Assembly: GCA_013398175.1 (NCBI GenBank)
Contig: VZRZ01004347.1
Location: 373,500-437,499, forward strand
DNA length: 64,000 bases
Origin: Climacteris rufus
Lineage: Eukaryota; Chordata; Aves; Passeriformes; Climacteridae
Direction: 5' to 3'
A program made the position numbers and the translations under genes. This document shows, piece by piece, positions 36,224 through 47,605 of the stretch. Below the pieces are notes generated by a model. That model ran no database searches and had not been told where the DNA came from. It saw only the letters and a list, made by a program, of their open reading frames with translations. Positions within the stretch are counted from its first letter, which is position 1. Each line of letters begins with the position of its first letter.

Positions 36224-36327
36224 CTGGTACCAAATGAAGAATCAAACCCCGCTTTTAACTTTGCTCTTCTAAGAATATTGCAGCACCAAGTAACAGAACA
36301 GACCAAGACAACTGGTGCTTTAAATAC
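36224..36327 (-). other. Exon-like segment with a perfect donor (unverified)
   Basis: On the - strand these 104 bases end in CAG|GTAAGT, the ideal vertebrate donor. They begin after a TAG acceptor with a T7 tract about 15 bases upstream, which is only moderate. One frame is open throughout and encodes a short basic stretch, NILRRAKLKAGF. No domain is recognised. A pseudo-exon is the default explanation. Confidence 0.18.
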
Positions 36328-36904
36328 CTACTTTCAACATTAAAAAAATGATAGGATTTTCTTTTTACCCATTTCTTAAATCTGAAAATGTTTCTGGTAC
36401 ATTGATGCCTCTACTGCATTTACCTTGTTAGGTAAAAGGAAATTTCAAACTCAGTGTTTATTCTATAGTTAATGCTTTACCATACGTCTTCTGCAAAATC
36501 ATATGAGGAATATGAAATCAAAAGAGCACTCAAACTAACAAAAATGTAAAAAACAGTTTCACATAGCCCCTCTCCCAGTGCTTTGAAAGAGTAGTTTCGT
36601 AAAGCTGAAAACAATTAAGAGCTAAATCATTTGGGAGAAAGCTTTTAAACAGAAAAATGTGAATGATAATTGGGAGCTGCTTAAGAATATTTTACCAAAC
36701 GCTTCAAAAACCACAAATGAGAGAGAAGGCCATATTGGTTTAAAAAAAAATACCACCCAAACAAAACAAAACAAAACAAAATGAAACCCTGGCTCAAAGG
36801 GAAAGTGGAAACAGATATGAAATAAACAAACCCAAAAAATCCTGTAAGAATGAAAATTTATATGAAAATAGAAAAAAGGCAAATTTGATAGTGGTACAAG
36901 TCAG
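36328..36904. other. AT-rich non-genic stretch with ACAAA repeat
   Basis: No gene is supported. It is A-rich on the + strand and holds the ACAAA pentamer repeat at 36759-36780. An 86-codon - strand frame here is mainly Phe from the T-rich complement and is not credible. Confidence 0.7.
36759..36780 (+). repeat. (ACAAA)4 pentanucleotide repeat
   Basis: Four near-perfect ACAAA units within an A-rich stretch, a short microsatellite. Confidence 0.85.
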
Positions 36905-36953
36905 CATCATAGAATCATAGAATGGTTTGGTTTGGAAGGGACCTTAATGAAGG
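36905..36953 (-). mobile_element. Very short CR1 LINE 3' terminal fragment
   Basis: CATCATAGAATCATAGAATGG followed by 'tttggtttggaagggacctt' is the reverse complement of the CR1 3' end, including two copies of the terminal TCATAGAA octamer. Only about 49 bases remain, so it is an extremely 5'-truncated copy. The well-preserved octamers suggest that it is younger than the copies at 4.4 and 61.6 kb. Confidence 0.9.
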
Positions 36954-37894
36954 TAAGACTTATTCAACAGTAGTTAAGGGAAATAAAGAAAACCCAGACA
37001 AAGAGAGAAAATGTAGACTGTAAGAGGGAAGTTTAAAATATATTAAGAAATCTGACAATTATATTGTTCCATTGTTAAAAAAGTGCCCTTATTGTCTATA
37101 ATGACACAAAGAGGCAGAACTGCTCTGTAAGTAATCATGTCATCCAGTATTTAAGACTGACATCAAACACATACCGTTCACGTTAGATATTTAAAATCAG
37201 TTAGTTTGATAAACTTCCCTGTAAATATTTATTCTAATCTAGAGGTGGGAAAAAATAATATTGTAGCAATACTTTAAAGGAACAAGAGAGTGACTGCAGT
37301 AGCTGGAGGATTTGTAGGAAGCTGCTGAAGAACTTCTACATAAAAAATGAAAGGAAGGTCCTAGTGTCACCAGCAACTGATATAGGTTTGCAGAAAACAG
37401 ATTGTAAATTCTTGTTTTTAAAACACTGAGATAAGTTTGGTTGATAAAGACAGAGGCACTGAAGTGTTTTGTCATTTGGCATTCTGGGTAAGACATCAAA
37501 GGGACAATCAGTAATATATCATAGACTGAAACCTCATCATGACATCTCACATTTTAACCACTTCAGGGAGCTGTCACTAAGATGACAGGTGATTCCTGTC
37601 TGATGTACTGATACAGAAAGAAAGAGAGAAAGATTTACTTTTGTATGGGAAGACTATTCATCAAAGTACAAAACTTTGCAACAATGCAACGGAGGAGATA
37701 ATGGCTGAGGGAAAGCAGTGTCAAACCTGTGAACAGGCTCAGAGGATGGCTCCCCTGAGATGTTTGGTCTTGTCTTTTCTGTCTATCTACAAAAAATTCA
37801 TTAGTATGGCTAGCAAGCATAGTCATAGTGTGTCTGTTTCTGCAATTCAAGGCAAGTACGTTCTGGGAATTAATTGTGAGAAATCCTGCAGCCT

Positions 37895-37937
37895 GTGAGA
37901 GGGCCAGGCTAGATGGTCGCCTACAATCTATGAAGTT
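37895..37937 (+). repeat. Possible decayed CR1/L2-type 3' end
   Basis: The order 'gggccaggctagatggtc', a short gap and 'ctatgaag' recalls the ancient CR1/L2 terminal pattern (ggctagatgacc...tctatga). Only about 40 bases are recognisable, so this could be coincidence. Confidence 0.25.
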
Positions 37938-38604
37938 GCAAAGGAAGAAATGACCATCCAAACCAGGAAACCCATAGCAGAAACGGGAAGGAACCACTCA
38001 GGTTTGAAAATACTGTTGCAGATGTCACAACTCACAGAACATTTGGAGAGTTTTACACTAATGTAATCCATCTACTTAAAAATGACACATCTGTTTCCAC
38101 TTTCTGTTTCTTATATTATCTCTGTAACATCATTGTAGACTCCATCTGGAACTGAAATTCTCTTTAATTTTTTTAAAGCAGCGCTCCTGATAAAATCTGG
38201 CATTGTAGTAATTTGAAGGCAAGTATAAGCTTGGAAAATGGAACAGTTTCTGTTTCCTGCCCATGTAACTATGGTTCTTCCCTCTCTGCAGGCACACATG
38301 GTAAAGATATACAAATACGAATGCATTTACTCTGCATGTATGCTATGAAGGAAAAACCAACACAGACTAAGAAGATAGATCGTTGCTTTTGTATTAATAA
38401 CATTGTACTAATCCTAAAACCAAATTAAAATGTGTATTTGGAGAATTGTTTTAAATATTAAAAGGTAAATTTCTAATTTCTTGGTATTAATAGTTGTTGT
38501 ACTGTTCTCTCTTCTTTTTATTCATGTTTTAAAATCTCCCTTGGCTTTGTAGTCAATCCAGGCTGCTGGGGCTTGGTCTTGTCTTACTTCAGTTTAAAAG
38601 AATT

Positions 38605-38642
38605 TTGTCACTGACTTCAGTAAGGGCCAGCTCTACTTTTAC
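38605..38642. repeat. Possible relic of an ancient sauropsid interspersed repeat
   Basis: 'TCACTGACTTCAGTAAGGGCC' resembles the 'cactgacttcaatgg...' phrase that recurs in old interspersed repeats of reptile and bird genomes. I cannot name the family with certainty. Related words occur at 51230-51290. Confidence 0.25.
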
Positions 38643-40001
38643 TTTTGCTTTGCAGACTCTTTTAATTTCCTTTACTGTATACATTAACCCAGAGGGTTAA
38701 TACATCCTGTTATGGAAAGATCCTTTTTAAATAACAGCATTTAACTATTTCAGTGGAAGTGTGAATAATACTTTTGTGCATATGTGTTTTGATGATTAAT
38801 GCTGAGGGGAACTATTAAACTGTGTCCTCTAGCTGTTTATCTATGCAGTTAACGGCTCAAGATATATTTGGAAATCTAAAAATGTTCTTGGTTAATATGG
38901 AGTGAACTTTGAGTGTATCTTACTGCACTAGGAAGAATGAATAAATGTGATTACTGGAAAACCTGTTTAGTCTCATATTATATTTCCCCTAGAGGTCCCA
39001 GTACAAAGTCTCCTGGAGTCAATGAAGGCTTGGAGCGCAAGCATTCCTCCAGTGCCTTTGATTTAGCAATAACAGTGACTTATTAATCTTTAGTTACTAG
39101 ACTAGAGTGGATATCTTTCCAGGAAAAAATGAACACTAATTTTGCTCAGGGAAAAGGAGGGGGAAAATAAGCTATTAAAAATTATATTTTTAAGAAATGA
39201 ATCCATTGAATCTCCTTTAAACTGAGAAGGAGATAATCAGGAGGGTTTTCTGGTAACTTAGCAGTCTCTCTGTGTCTTTTTTTTGGCTAACTAGTCAGGC
39301 ACTTAAAACTTTTTGCTGGGCAGGAAAGGAAAGAATAAGTAATGCCAATCGTGTGACAAAATTTGAACATGAAGTAAAAGAGGGCAACTCCAAGGAAGAT
39401 GGAAGACCACTTCTTGTCCAGGTTCATAACTCAGTTTAATTTAGAGGTCTTTTTATAGAGGAAAGGAAAAGAAATATTTTGCAGTGTTTCATGTGGTTAT
39501 AAGGGAACTATCTCTGGACTTCTCTTTCTTCTTTTGTTTCCTTGCACTCCTGTTTCCTGCCTCAGGTTTGGGAAGGAAATGCACTGCAGCTCCAACACAA
39601 TGACTTAGTCCTTCACAGAATGTGGGAAAGGTCTGAGAACTTGTTAGTGGTGGTTGTCTGGCAATTTCCTTTCTCTTCTTATGAGAGTTGGCACGACATA
39701 ACTCATCCTTATGACTTTACTCCTGCTTTTTCCCAGTGACATATCTATGTGACAACTATACTCAAAAGGAATTTTGTCTGATAAGAGCCAAGTAGCATCT
39801 TGAAGCTGTGGGCATTCTTCATCTTTTCCATCAAAGACAGCGAGGGTTTTGAAGGGTTTTTCCTGTGCCCAAACTAAACATTTAACCAGTAAGGATGCCA
39901 TCAATCCACTCTGTCCAACTGGTAGCTTTACTCTCCCCCTCCCTCTGTCCTAGGTATCTACTTGTCTAAACTGGATAGTTATCTATCAGTCTGATCCAGT
40001 G

Positions 40002-40478
40002 TGTGAATTGATAGACACAAGTAACCAAGGCCACCACGACCCGCAGCTGAAGTGCAAAGAGTAGATTTATTCCATCACCTCTCTGGCTGGAGGATTCCAA
40101 AACCAAGAGGGAATACATGCACTGCTAAGCTTACTCCATGTCGTCAGAAGCAAAAAGTGTCCTCAGCATCTCAAAAGGCCTGGGGTATGTGCAGTACTTC
40201 ACAATTCTGTGCTTTCTATGACCCCCTCAGCTTCTTATCTCTCTTCCAAGCCTGTCTGTGAAGAATGTCTTTTAAGTCTTTGACAACTTTCTGGTATCCT
40301 CTACAAAAATTCCACTTCTCAAGACAGAAAGAAAACAACCCAAAGCAAGCACAATACATCAAATTTTCCACACTGAATATTCTTAGCATCCCCCAGCTGC
40401 AAGGTCATCTTGAGCAAAAACAACTCTGTTCCCCCCCTCCCCCGCTTCAATTCTGCTTTCAAACCTTTCCCTCCAACA
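40002..40478 (-). mobile_element. Probable solo LTR of an endogenous retrovirus
   Basis: On the - strand the interval starts TGTTGG and ends TTCACA, giving the TG...CA ends of a retroviral LTR. An AATAAA signal (40066-40071 in reverse complement) lies about 65 bases before the 3' end. It is followed by a GC-richer R/U5-like segment with GCTGCGGGTCGTGG, as in avian LTRs. The length of 477 bases is typical. No gag, pol or env coding and no clear primer-binding site is present on either side, so it appears solo. No target-site duplication is seen. Boundaries and ERV class (perhaps ERVL-like) are inference. Confidence 0.5.
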
Positions 40479-42654
40479 CCTAGATAGATAGATTGAAAGA
40501 TAATTAAGAAAATGAAGGAGCTATTTTAGCAGCTTTTGAAACATCCCAGGTGACAGTCCATGTTGCAGTTCATGGGGCTATTTTACCCTTTAAAATTCTG
40601 TCTCTCAGTGAAAACTAAGCACAGAAAAGTTCCAAATACTTTACAAAGAAAAGAAAGAAATGAAGAAGTAATCCCTCAAAGAATGGAAAGATTTCTCTTG
40701 ACTTTAGAGAACAATAGATCAGCTCTCTGGCCACATCATGCACTCGACTGTCAAGTGATACTGATAAATCGTCATAACAGTGCTGAAGATTGCACAAATG
40801 ATCAAGGTAAACTGGGTGTAAAAGCATACATGTCTTGTGAAGATTTAAAAAATCTGAGTTGGAGACAAATTAAATACCCAATTCTTTACTTTTTTTGTTA
40901 GCAATTCAAATCAGGCTTAGACTGAAAAGCTCTGAAAATTGTTGCACTGAATAAAAAACCTATGTTTGCAGTAGTAAGGTAGTTGCAGACATGGACCCAT
41001 CACAAAACTTGCCCTCACAGCTAGCACAGTTTTCAGCAGAGACATCTGCTTCTGTTCTTGAGTAGAGAAGAGGCATCGTCATTTCAACTCATAAGGAGTT
41101 AGCTCAAGGATTGCCATTTTAACTCCCTGTTGGCCAAATGTGAAACATTAGGTAAAGTCACAGCTGGAGCCAATAGGGACTGGCTGAGTAGTCTAAACTC
41201 TATTTGCTACAAAATAATCGTGGCCATATAATTGAAAGGTGTTTTAAGTACAAATGGCAGTATAACTTAGATTTACAGTTTATGTTGAGATACCCTATAA
41301 CCTTTCCAGAAGGGATTTGGAGAATTAAAGTGAAGATAAATTTGAATGATCTGAGTACACCTTACATTGCTACTTTTCTTCAAGCAATGCAAAGAGTAGT
41401 CACTGCAAGTGGGAATCTGTTGTCTTTAATCAGGGCTCAGGAGTATGAAATTTCTGTAAAGCTCCTTGTAATTTCCCCTGTTTAAATTCAAGAAATCTTT
41501 AAGGAATTGATCCAATTTGCTGGAGATCACTACTGATCTGTCATGAAACAGTCTGAAGATATTAATTGATTTTAGGGTTTAAGCAAAATTGACCCATGGA
41601 AGGAAAGTGCATTGTTACTTTAGTACTGTCACATGCTGAATTCACTTGTGCACTATATTAAACTATCTATTTGCCTTTTTTGTTTGTTTTTCACTTCTGA
41701 AATGGAACTGACAAATTCGTGTAAGATTTTTCCATTTGCAGAAAGGACAAAGAAACATCTATAAAGTTTAGGTTTACTTTTGATTTGTTTAACACTTTTT
41801 TATGTTAAAAAATTTAGTTTCAAAATGAAAACAATTTCTCATCAAAATGCCAAAAATCCTTTCCTATTAGAACCGTTTTGTCAGACTAAATACAAATTTG
41901 CAAAAGCTTTGGGATTCCCAGAACCTAGATTCTTTTATACAATTTCTGCAGCTTGTCAAAAAATCTAATCCAGAGTTAGTCTTAATTTGCTCTGATAGGA
42001 GTGTGAGAGGAAAGTTGGGCCACATGTTTCCATTTGCTCATTCTAAGCCCCTTTATGAAGTGTCCAATTTCAGTACAATCACATCAGGTTTGAGATATCC
42101 ACAGATATACGCTGAAATCAGCAGGCTAGAAGCATTTTTAAAGGTGGTGATACATGTGAGTGTGTGTGCATGCAGGTGAGCCTTTGGAGGTTTCCTTTCA
42201 GGCTACGAATTGTGATTTCATCCAATTTTACATAAGCCGCTTAGTTTTAACGGAAGCTTTGATCACTGATGGAAGAAAACATTTTTTTGTTACTCAAATT
42301 TAGAATGCAGAGGACGAATTAACAGTGAAGTGTGTGCATATGTCCATACCCCTGCTTTAGCCCCAGTGCGCTATTTCCCTGTGCTTTTCCTCTCAACTCA
42401 AGAACATCATGTTCTATTTTAAAGAATGAAATTGATAAGACAGAAAGACGTGTCTTTCAGTAGATACTGAACCCATAAATTCACTGTGTTTGTTTCTTAA
42501 TCCTGCTTTGGAAATTTGCACTTACAGAAATAATCAAAAGCAGGAGCTGTGACATTACAGAGGAAGGTCACTCAAGGATTGCCTTAGCAACATTCACCTC
42601 TGAAGGGCCAGAGAACCATGATACAACTTCATAGACAATGTAAATGGATTTTTG

Positions 42655-42718
42655 CTAAAGTAATAACTACAATAATAATAAATAAGTCCTTTTAACAATA
42701 ATATTTTTTGTAATAATC
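42655..42718. repeat. AAT-rich low-complexity stretch
   Basis: Runs of AATAATAATAA and AATAATATTTTTTGTAATAAT form an AT-rich, low-complexity segment. Confidence 0.65.
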
Positions 42719-45700
42719 AATCTCATGCCAGTTGAAGCATATTAGACACTAGCAGCATAGTGAAATAACAAGATGTTGGCATAAGATAGAAAGAAAATAC
42801 TAAAAGAAAAACCCAGTCTCATTCCCTGTTCTACTGTTGAACCAGTGGATGATCTCACCTCCAGTAAAATCAATGTGGTTTCATATAAATTCATGTAAAT
42901 TAAGTTGATCCTTATTTTTTTCTTTCCCTTTTTTTTTAACCTCCATTGTATGATGCATGAAGAAATTAAATGTGTCTTTTCATACATTCAGTGAAGAAAT
43001 AATGACGGTAGTAAATCCCCTGACCTTTGTTAGTCAGGTGATAATTTGGGTGGAAAAAATTTACTCAAAAATTAAGTAAAAAACCCCTGTAACCGTAGAT
43101 GTTTGCTAAATAAGAAAATGCAGATTTAGATGGATTTCTTGTAGTTAACTGAGTCCACATATTCCTAAATATATAAACCTCCCAAGTCTTTTCAGAGAAG
43201 TCTCTGAGTATCACTGTATGTGTTGATGCTGGAGTTTCAGCTGTAATTCTTGGTTTCTTCTGCCATATATATACAAGCCAGAACACCAACATTGTTTTTT
43301 GTAACATTTCTGTTTCTTTGACTGTGTTTTGTACAGCACGTAGTCAAACAGCGAGGTCAGAATAAAAGAAGATCTGCCTCTCTTCCTTTTTGTTTCATGT
43401 ATGGCATTTGTCAAAAGAATAGGCACAATACTGTTTGCCAAGGGTTTTTTTGCATGTTTCTCCAAAAAGCACTGTTCTCCTGTAGTCTTCTGAAGATAAA
43501 TCACTTGCATTTTCAAAGGCTTAGGCTTATTACGGGGTAATAGTGGTTAGAAGACACTGTTGCATATAATCATTTTCTTCACAGTAGTCTTTCTGAACTC
43601 TTCAAAGCATTTGCTTGGGAGCCTCCTGCTAACCCAGAGGAAGTCAGGCAGCCAAGCAAGAGCTGATCCAGTATCTTTCAGCTACCTTGTGCAACCTTGT
43701 TTGTTGTGCTTATACTACTACATTGCATAATAATAAACTCTGGAAAAGAAAAGGAACAGAAAGAGGACTCACCAGCTCTGAATATGATAGTCTTGTCTGG
43801 CTAAAATATTTTAGCCTTCATTCTTAAGAAACTTATAAAAGCCTGTAAAGGTGATGGATAGGAGAGACTATCAAGGGAGATTTATCATGTGGTTAAAATA
43901 TATATCCTCTCACACAGGTGGTTTTGGTTGTAACAGAGAGCTTGTGTCATGCCGTAGCTGCTTGAGTATTCTCAGCAGCAGATTTGCTGTGATCTCACAA
44001 CTGCTGACCAGAAGTCATCCCTCTGATGTGACCCCAGGGGCAGTGACAGGATCTGTCCTTCCAAGGATCATTGCTGGTAATTCCTTTCCATCTCCTTTCT
44101 GACTGTTATCAGGATGTTGATCTCACAACTCATTCACTAGTGAAGTAGAGAAAAATCAGCTGCTGTAAGACTGTTTCTGAAACAAGTCTCCTGCTATGCC
44201 CACTTTTTGCATTTGTTCACTCCAAGACAATATTGCACTACGGACCAAACTAGAGTGCTTTCAATGAGACAAGATCCAGCTGGCTCCTAATGTGCTTTCA
44301 CCCCTGCTGACCAGTTGGGCCAGTTTAGAATTAATCTGCTGTAAAATCCTCTCTAATGAGCAAAGTGGAGAAGCTGGCTCCTCAGCAACAACTTTGCCTC
44401 TCTAAAGATCTGCTCCTACGACAATCCACCACTTGCTAAGGCAGACACAGACAGGATCTCAGTTTCTTGTTGTGAACATAGGTGTACATTGGTGTTTGCT
44501 GTAAACTGATGACTGAGCAGCTTTGCTTGATAGTATTTTCTATGCACAGCTTTCCTCCAGAGCTTGACCCTACCATATCCACCATCTCAGCATGGATGTT
44601 TCCCTCCTTGGCTACTTCTCGTGATTCAAAGCAAAGGCTACAACTTCCTTCCTGCAAGACAGCAGACTGACCAGCTGCCACACCTCTTTCTAATGGATTG
44701 AAGGGTTTTCAAGCCTGAAGTTGTATTCCCTCCAGCTGCCACTGATGTATACAATTTTTACTAGGCAAGAATAAAGGGATTTAAGGGAAGAAGGAATAAA
44801 AGTGAATTTTCAAAGGAAATCCTGCTATTGGTTTCCACTATTTCCTTCTATTGTTAAATGTCGCAGATGCTGAAGTAAATTTCTACTGAGATGGGAATCC
44901 CACATTAACTATTGTCATCCAGATTTGGTCATGACCAGCAGTTAAATCATTCTTCCTTCTCGTTTGAACAGCTGGAGTCTACAGTGGTATTTCAGATATT
45001 TTTCTGAGTAAGCATCCATAATGTTTCCCACAGGTCACTGTCCTCTGAAATGGGCCAAAAGGATTGAAATAAAAATGTTGAGCCTTCCATAAACTCTCTG
45101 GCAGCTTCTATGGAATTGCGGAGAGCAATTGCAGGATCAGGATATTTGCCAAAACAAACAACTTTTAAGTGCCATATTTTTTATTCTTTTTCTTTTCTTT
45201 CTCTTCCCTATATTTTTAGTTTAATTTATGTAGAACACAATTGAATTCCTCAGTGATACTGTAGATTTTCTCCCTGATGAGTTGTCTAGGGAATTTCTGA
45301 TGTTCAAATCACTATCCCTTGAAGGCATAAATTCAGTGTATGGGGCAATCTCTGTTTTTACATGCAGTGCTTAAAAGAGGATTTAGAAACCTCATTGTGA
45401 ATCACTTCTAACAGGGCTGTGTCTGTAAGGGGAATGCAGGGGCCTCCTCCACTGACCAGACATGATATTATCCTTGCAGAGCGGATTGTGTTTTCTCTCC
45501 TTCAACAGGAACACCCTTTACTGGGGAACGTGGGTTAGAAATGTTTGTGTTGGTCGGCAGTTCTGCTCACAGAAGACATAAAAATGGTCCCAGTGAAAAA
45601 TCACCCGAAGAAAGAATCCAAGCAATAGGGTTAGCTGTTAATGATTGTTAATGCCTATTAGCTATTAGTGCTTGTTAGTACACTGAAGATGCAGTGGGTG

Positions 45701-46518
45701 GAAGAGTAGAAAGAGAAGCAGCAACCCAACTTTGAAAGTAATATAACAGGCAGTGTTTTTGATAACTGTTTTACTTAAGGGAGGGTAAGAATTTAAAAGC
45801 TGCCTGAGCATGGCCTGTAGATGTTTCCTTCAGGGAACACTCTCCTAGCTGTGTCAAATCTGCTGATTCTCTGCTTCCCATCCCTCCCTCCCCTACAGTA
45901 AGCAGCATGGGGACTGCAGGGGGCCCAGCTGTGGCAGGACATGCTTTGAGCATAGGCTCCACCTATGCAGATCTCAGCCCTGTGACTGGCATTACTCAAG
46001 ACATTGGCATTTCTGGAAAGGCTGGTTTTAGAAGTTTCCAGGCACCCCCGCTGCCCTGGCGCCTTGTATCCTCCATGCTGGTATTTACCATACCCTCAGG
46101 TTGCACTTCTGTGACAAATTAAACCAAGCTGAGTCAGCACAGTCATAATCCCATCTTCATACTGTGGTCTGTCTCTTCCCATCCTCTCCTGTACTACTCC
46201 TGGCACTCAGAGTGCCAGGCTATGAAAAGTGCTGGTAGCTTTTCTGTTAAGACCTTTTCAACCAGCCCGGAGCCACTGGGAAACTGTCAATGCCAGCAGC
46301 AGAAGGGTGGAGATTGCAGGAGAAAGATGGGAATGTTGGTGGCAAAGTTGGTTTAAGCTGTTGAGAAACCTCATCCTCATTGCACAAGAACAGCAGCATG
46401 TGGGGCTGCTCAGTGAGCTGAATTACTGAAATGAACAAAACAAAACAACTCCCCCCAAAAAGCCAATAGCAAAACCCTGCTTCTGGCAAAGGCCTGTATT
46501 GGTGTGGCTGAAGGTGTA

Positions 46519-46530
46519 GCCACCTGGTGC
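46519..46530 (-). promoter_or_regulatory. CTCF-like motif (weak prediction)
   Basis: GCCACCTGGTGC matches the reverse-complement CTCF core at 11 of 12 positions. It has the same orientation as the 14.5 and 18.6 kb words. Chance matches of this quality are expected in a window this long. Confidence 0.22.
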
Positions 46531-47530
46531 AGAATTGCATTGGGGTCACTGTGGCTCTCAGTTCACCCATAAATTTGGTCCCATAAATTGCCTCCAGATG
46601 ATCTAAGATGATAATAAAACTAAGATCATCATAAAAAAAAGAAATTAAGAGGCCTTTTTGAAACTGAAAGTGGTAGATTCTGATTTGGATTGGAGGTGCT
46701 TAATTAGAATACCCGATTTAAACACCCTGTTCAAAGTTATTAAATGTATATGCTGATATTCTGCATCCCAGTTGAGTCAACAAAACCTGTTGTTCCTTTC
46801 AGAAAAGATAATTAACTCTCCCAAATATGTTAGCCAGAAATATTGAAATATAAATCATCCCAACAGAGTGGTTTGAACAAATTAAAACCAGTCTGTTAGA
46901 GTGACAACATGCTTACTTAACTCAAGATACAGTAATGGCCTCTTTGATGTTGTTCTAATTGAACCAGATTCCCAAAATTATTTTCTACATTTCATTTTAA
47001 TGTCTTCAATTATGTTTCTCTATCTCATTGGAATAAAATCACATGTATTTTTTATTTTTAGATGTAACACTGCCTGTTTTGAAACATTTCAGGACAAAAT
47101 ATTTAAAATTTTGACAGAATTTTAGGTAGTTGTCCATTATGTTTACTTATGTGAAGGATGACAAACCCTTCTTTCTTATCAAGTATACAGATAATCTGAG
47201 TGGCTGAACTAATGTTTCCTTCATCTTTCTTTTTGGACATCTCTATGTAAGGATAACACCTTGGGTTAAGAAGTTGTGTTTGTAGTTAAATGTATCTCTT
47301 AACATTGTGCACTTTCCAGGACAGAGAATATAACAGGACTGTCCTTATTAATGTGCTGCATCTTGTTCTTTTGCTGTTTACTAAACAGGGACATTTAGAC
47401 ATATAACACGGCTTGCTGGGTGCCTAATTATGGATTTTGCCCTGGCTGTTCATGGGTCTGTGCATCTCTCCCAGTTTCATTTGTTCTGTTCCATTAGTAC
47501 CCATACCATGTGAAGTTTTTGTTTCCACAG

Positions 47531-47605
47531 GAATTTCCACGCAAATTTCCAGGAGACGAAAATGCTGCATGGTACCTGCCCTATAACTATGCTGATTTGG
47601 TTTGA
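47531..47605 (+). other. Terminal-exon-like segment (unverified)
   Basis: The acceptor gtttttgtttccacag is followed directly by a 24-codon frame that ends in TGA (47603-47605). The peptide EFPRKFPGDENAAWYLPYNY, followed by ADLV, has a coding-like composition, and the frame carries two CpGs. It matches no C-terminus I recognise. It might be an alternative terminal exon, but a 24-codon open stretch is also easily random. No poly(A) signal is obvious just downstream. Confidence 0.15.

Larger units (their letters stand above)
36954..40001. other. Non-genic unique sequence with decayed repeat traces
   Basis: No supported gene. Two faint repeat traces (37895-37937 and 38605-38642) are listed separately. 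38640-38900 is AT-rich and complex with TTAACCC and TGATTAATGC words but no exon signals. A nested hairpin (CTGGATAG...ATCCAG with GATAG/CTATC inside) lies at 39971-39999, immediately beside the LTR. Confidence 0.6.
40479..47530. other. Non-genic unique sequence
   Basis: No supported gene. A GATA-type triplet of units follows the LTR (40481-40493). 42650-42720 is an AAT-rich low-complexity stretch. A 61-codon stop-free frame at 45466-45648 has a coding-like charged composition but no start, donor or known domain. A CTCF-like word lies at 46519-46530. Other open frames (up to 113 codons) show nothing recognisable. Confidence 0.6.

Noticed and set aside
45466..45651. 61-codon stop-free frame with charged, coding-like composition
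   Set aside because: A possible acceptor precedes it, but it has no donor, no initiating context and no recognised family. The length is within chance.
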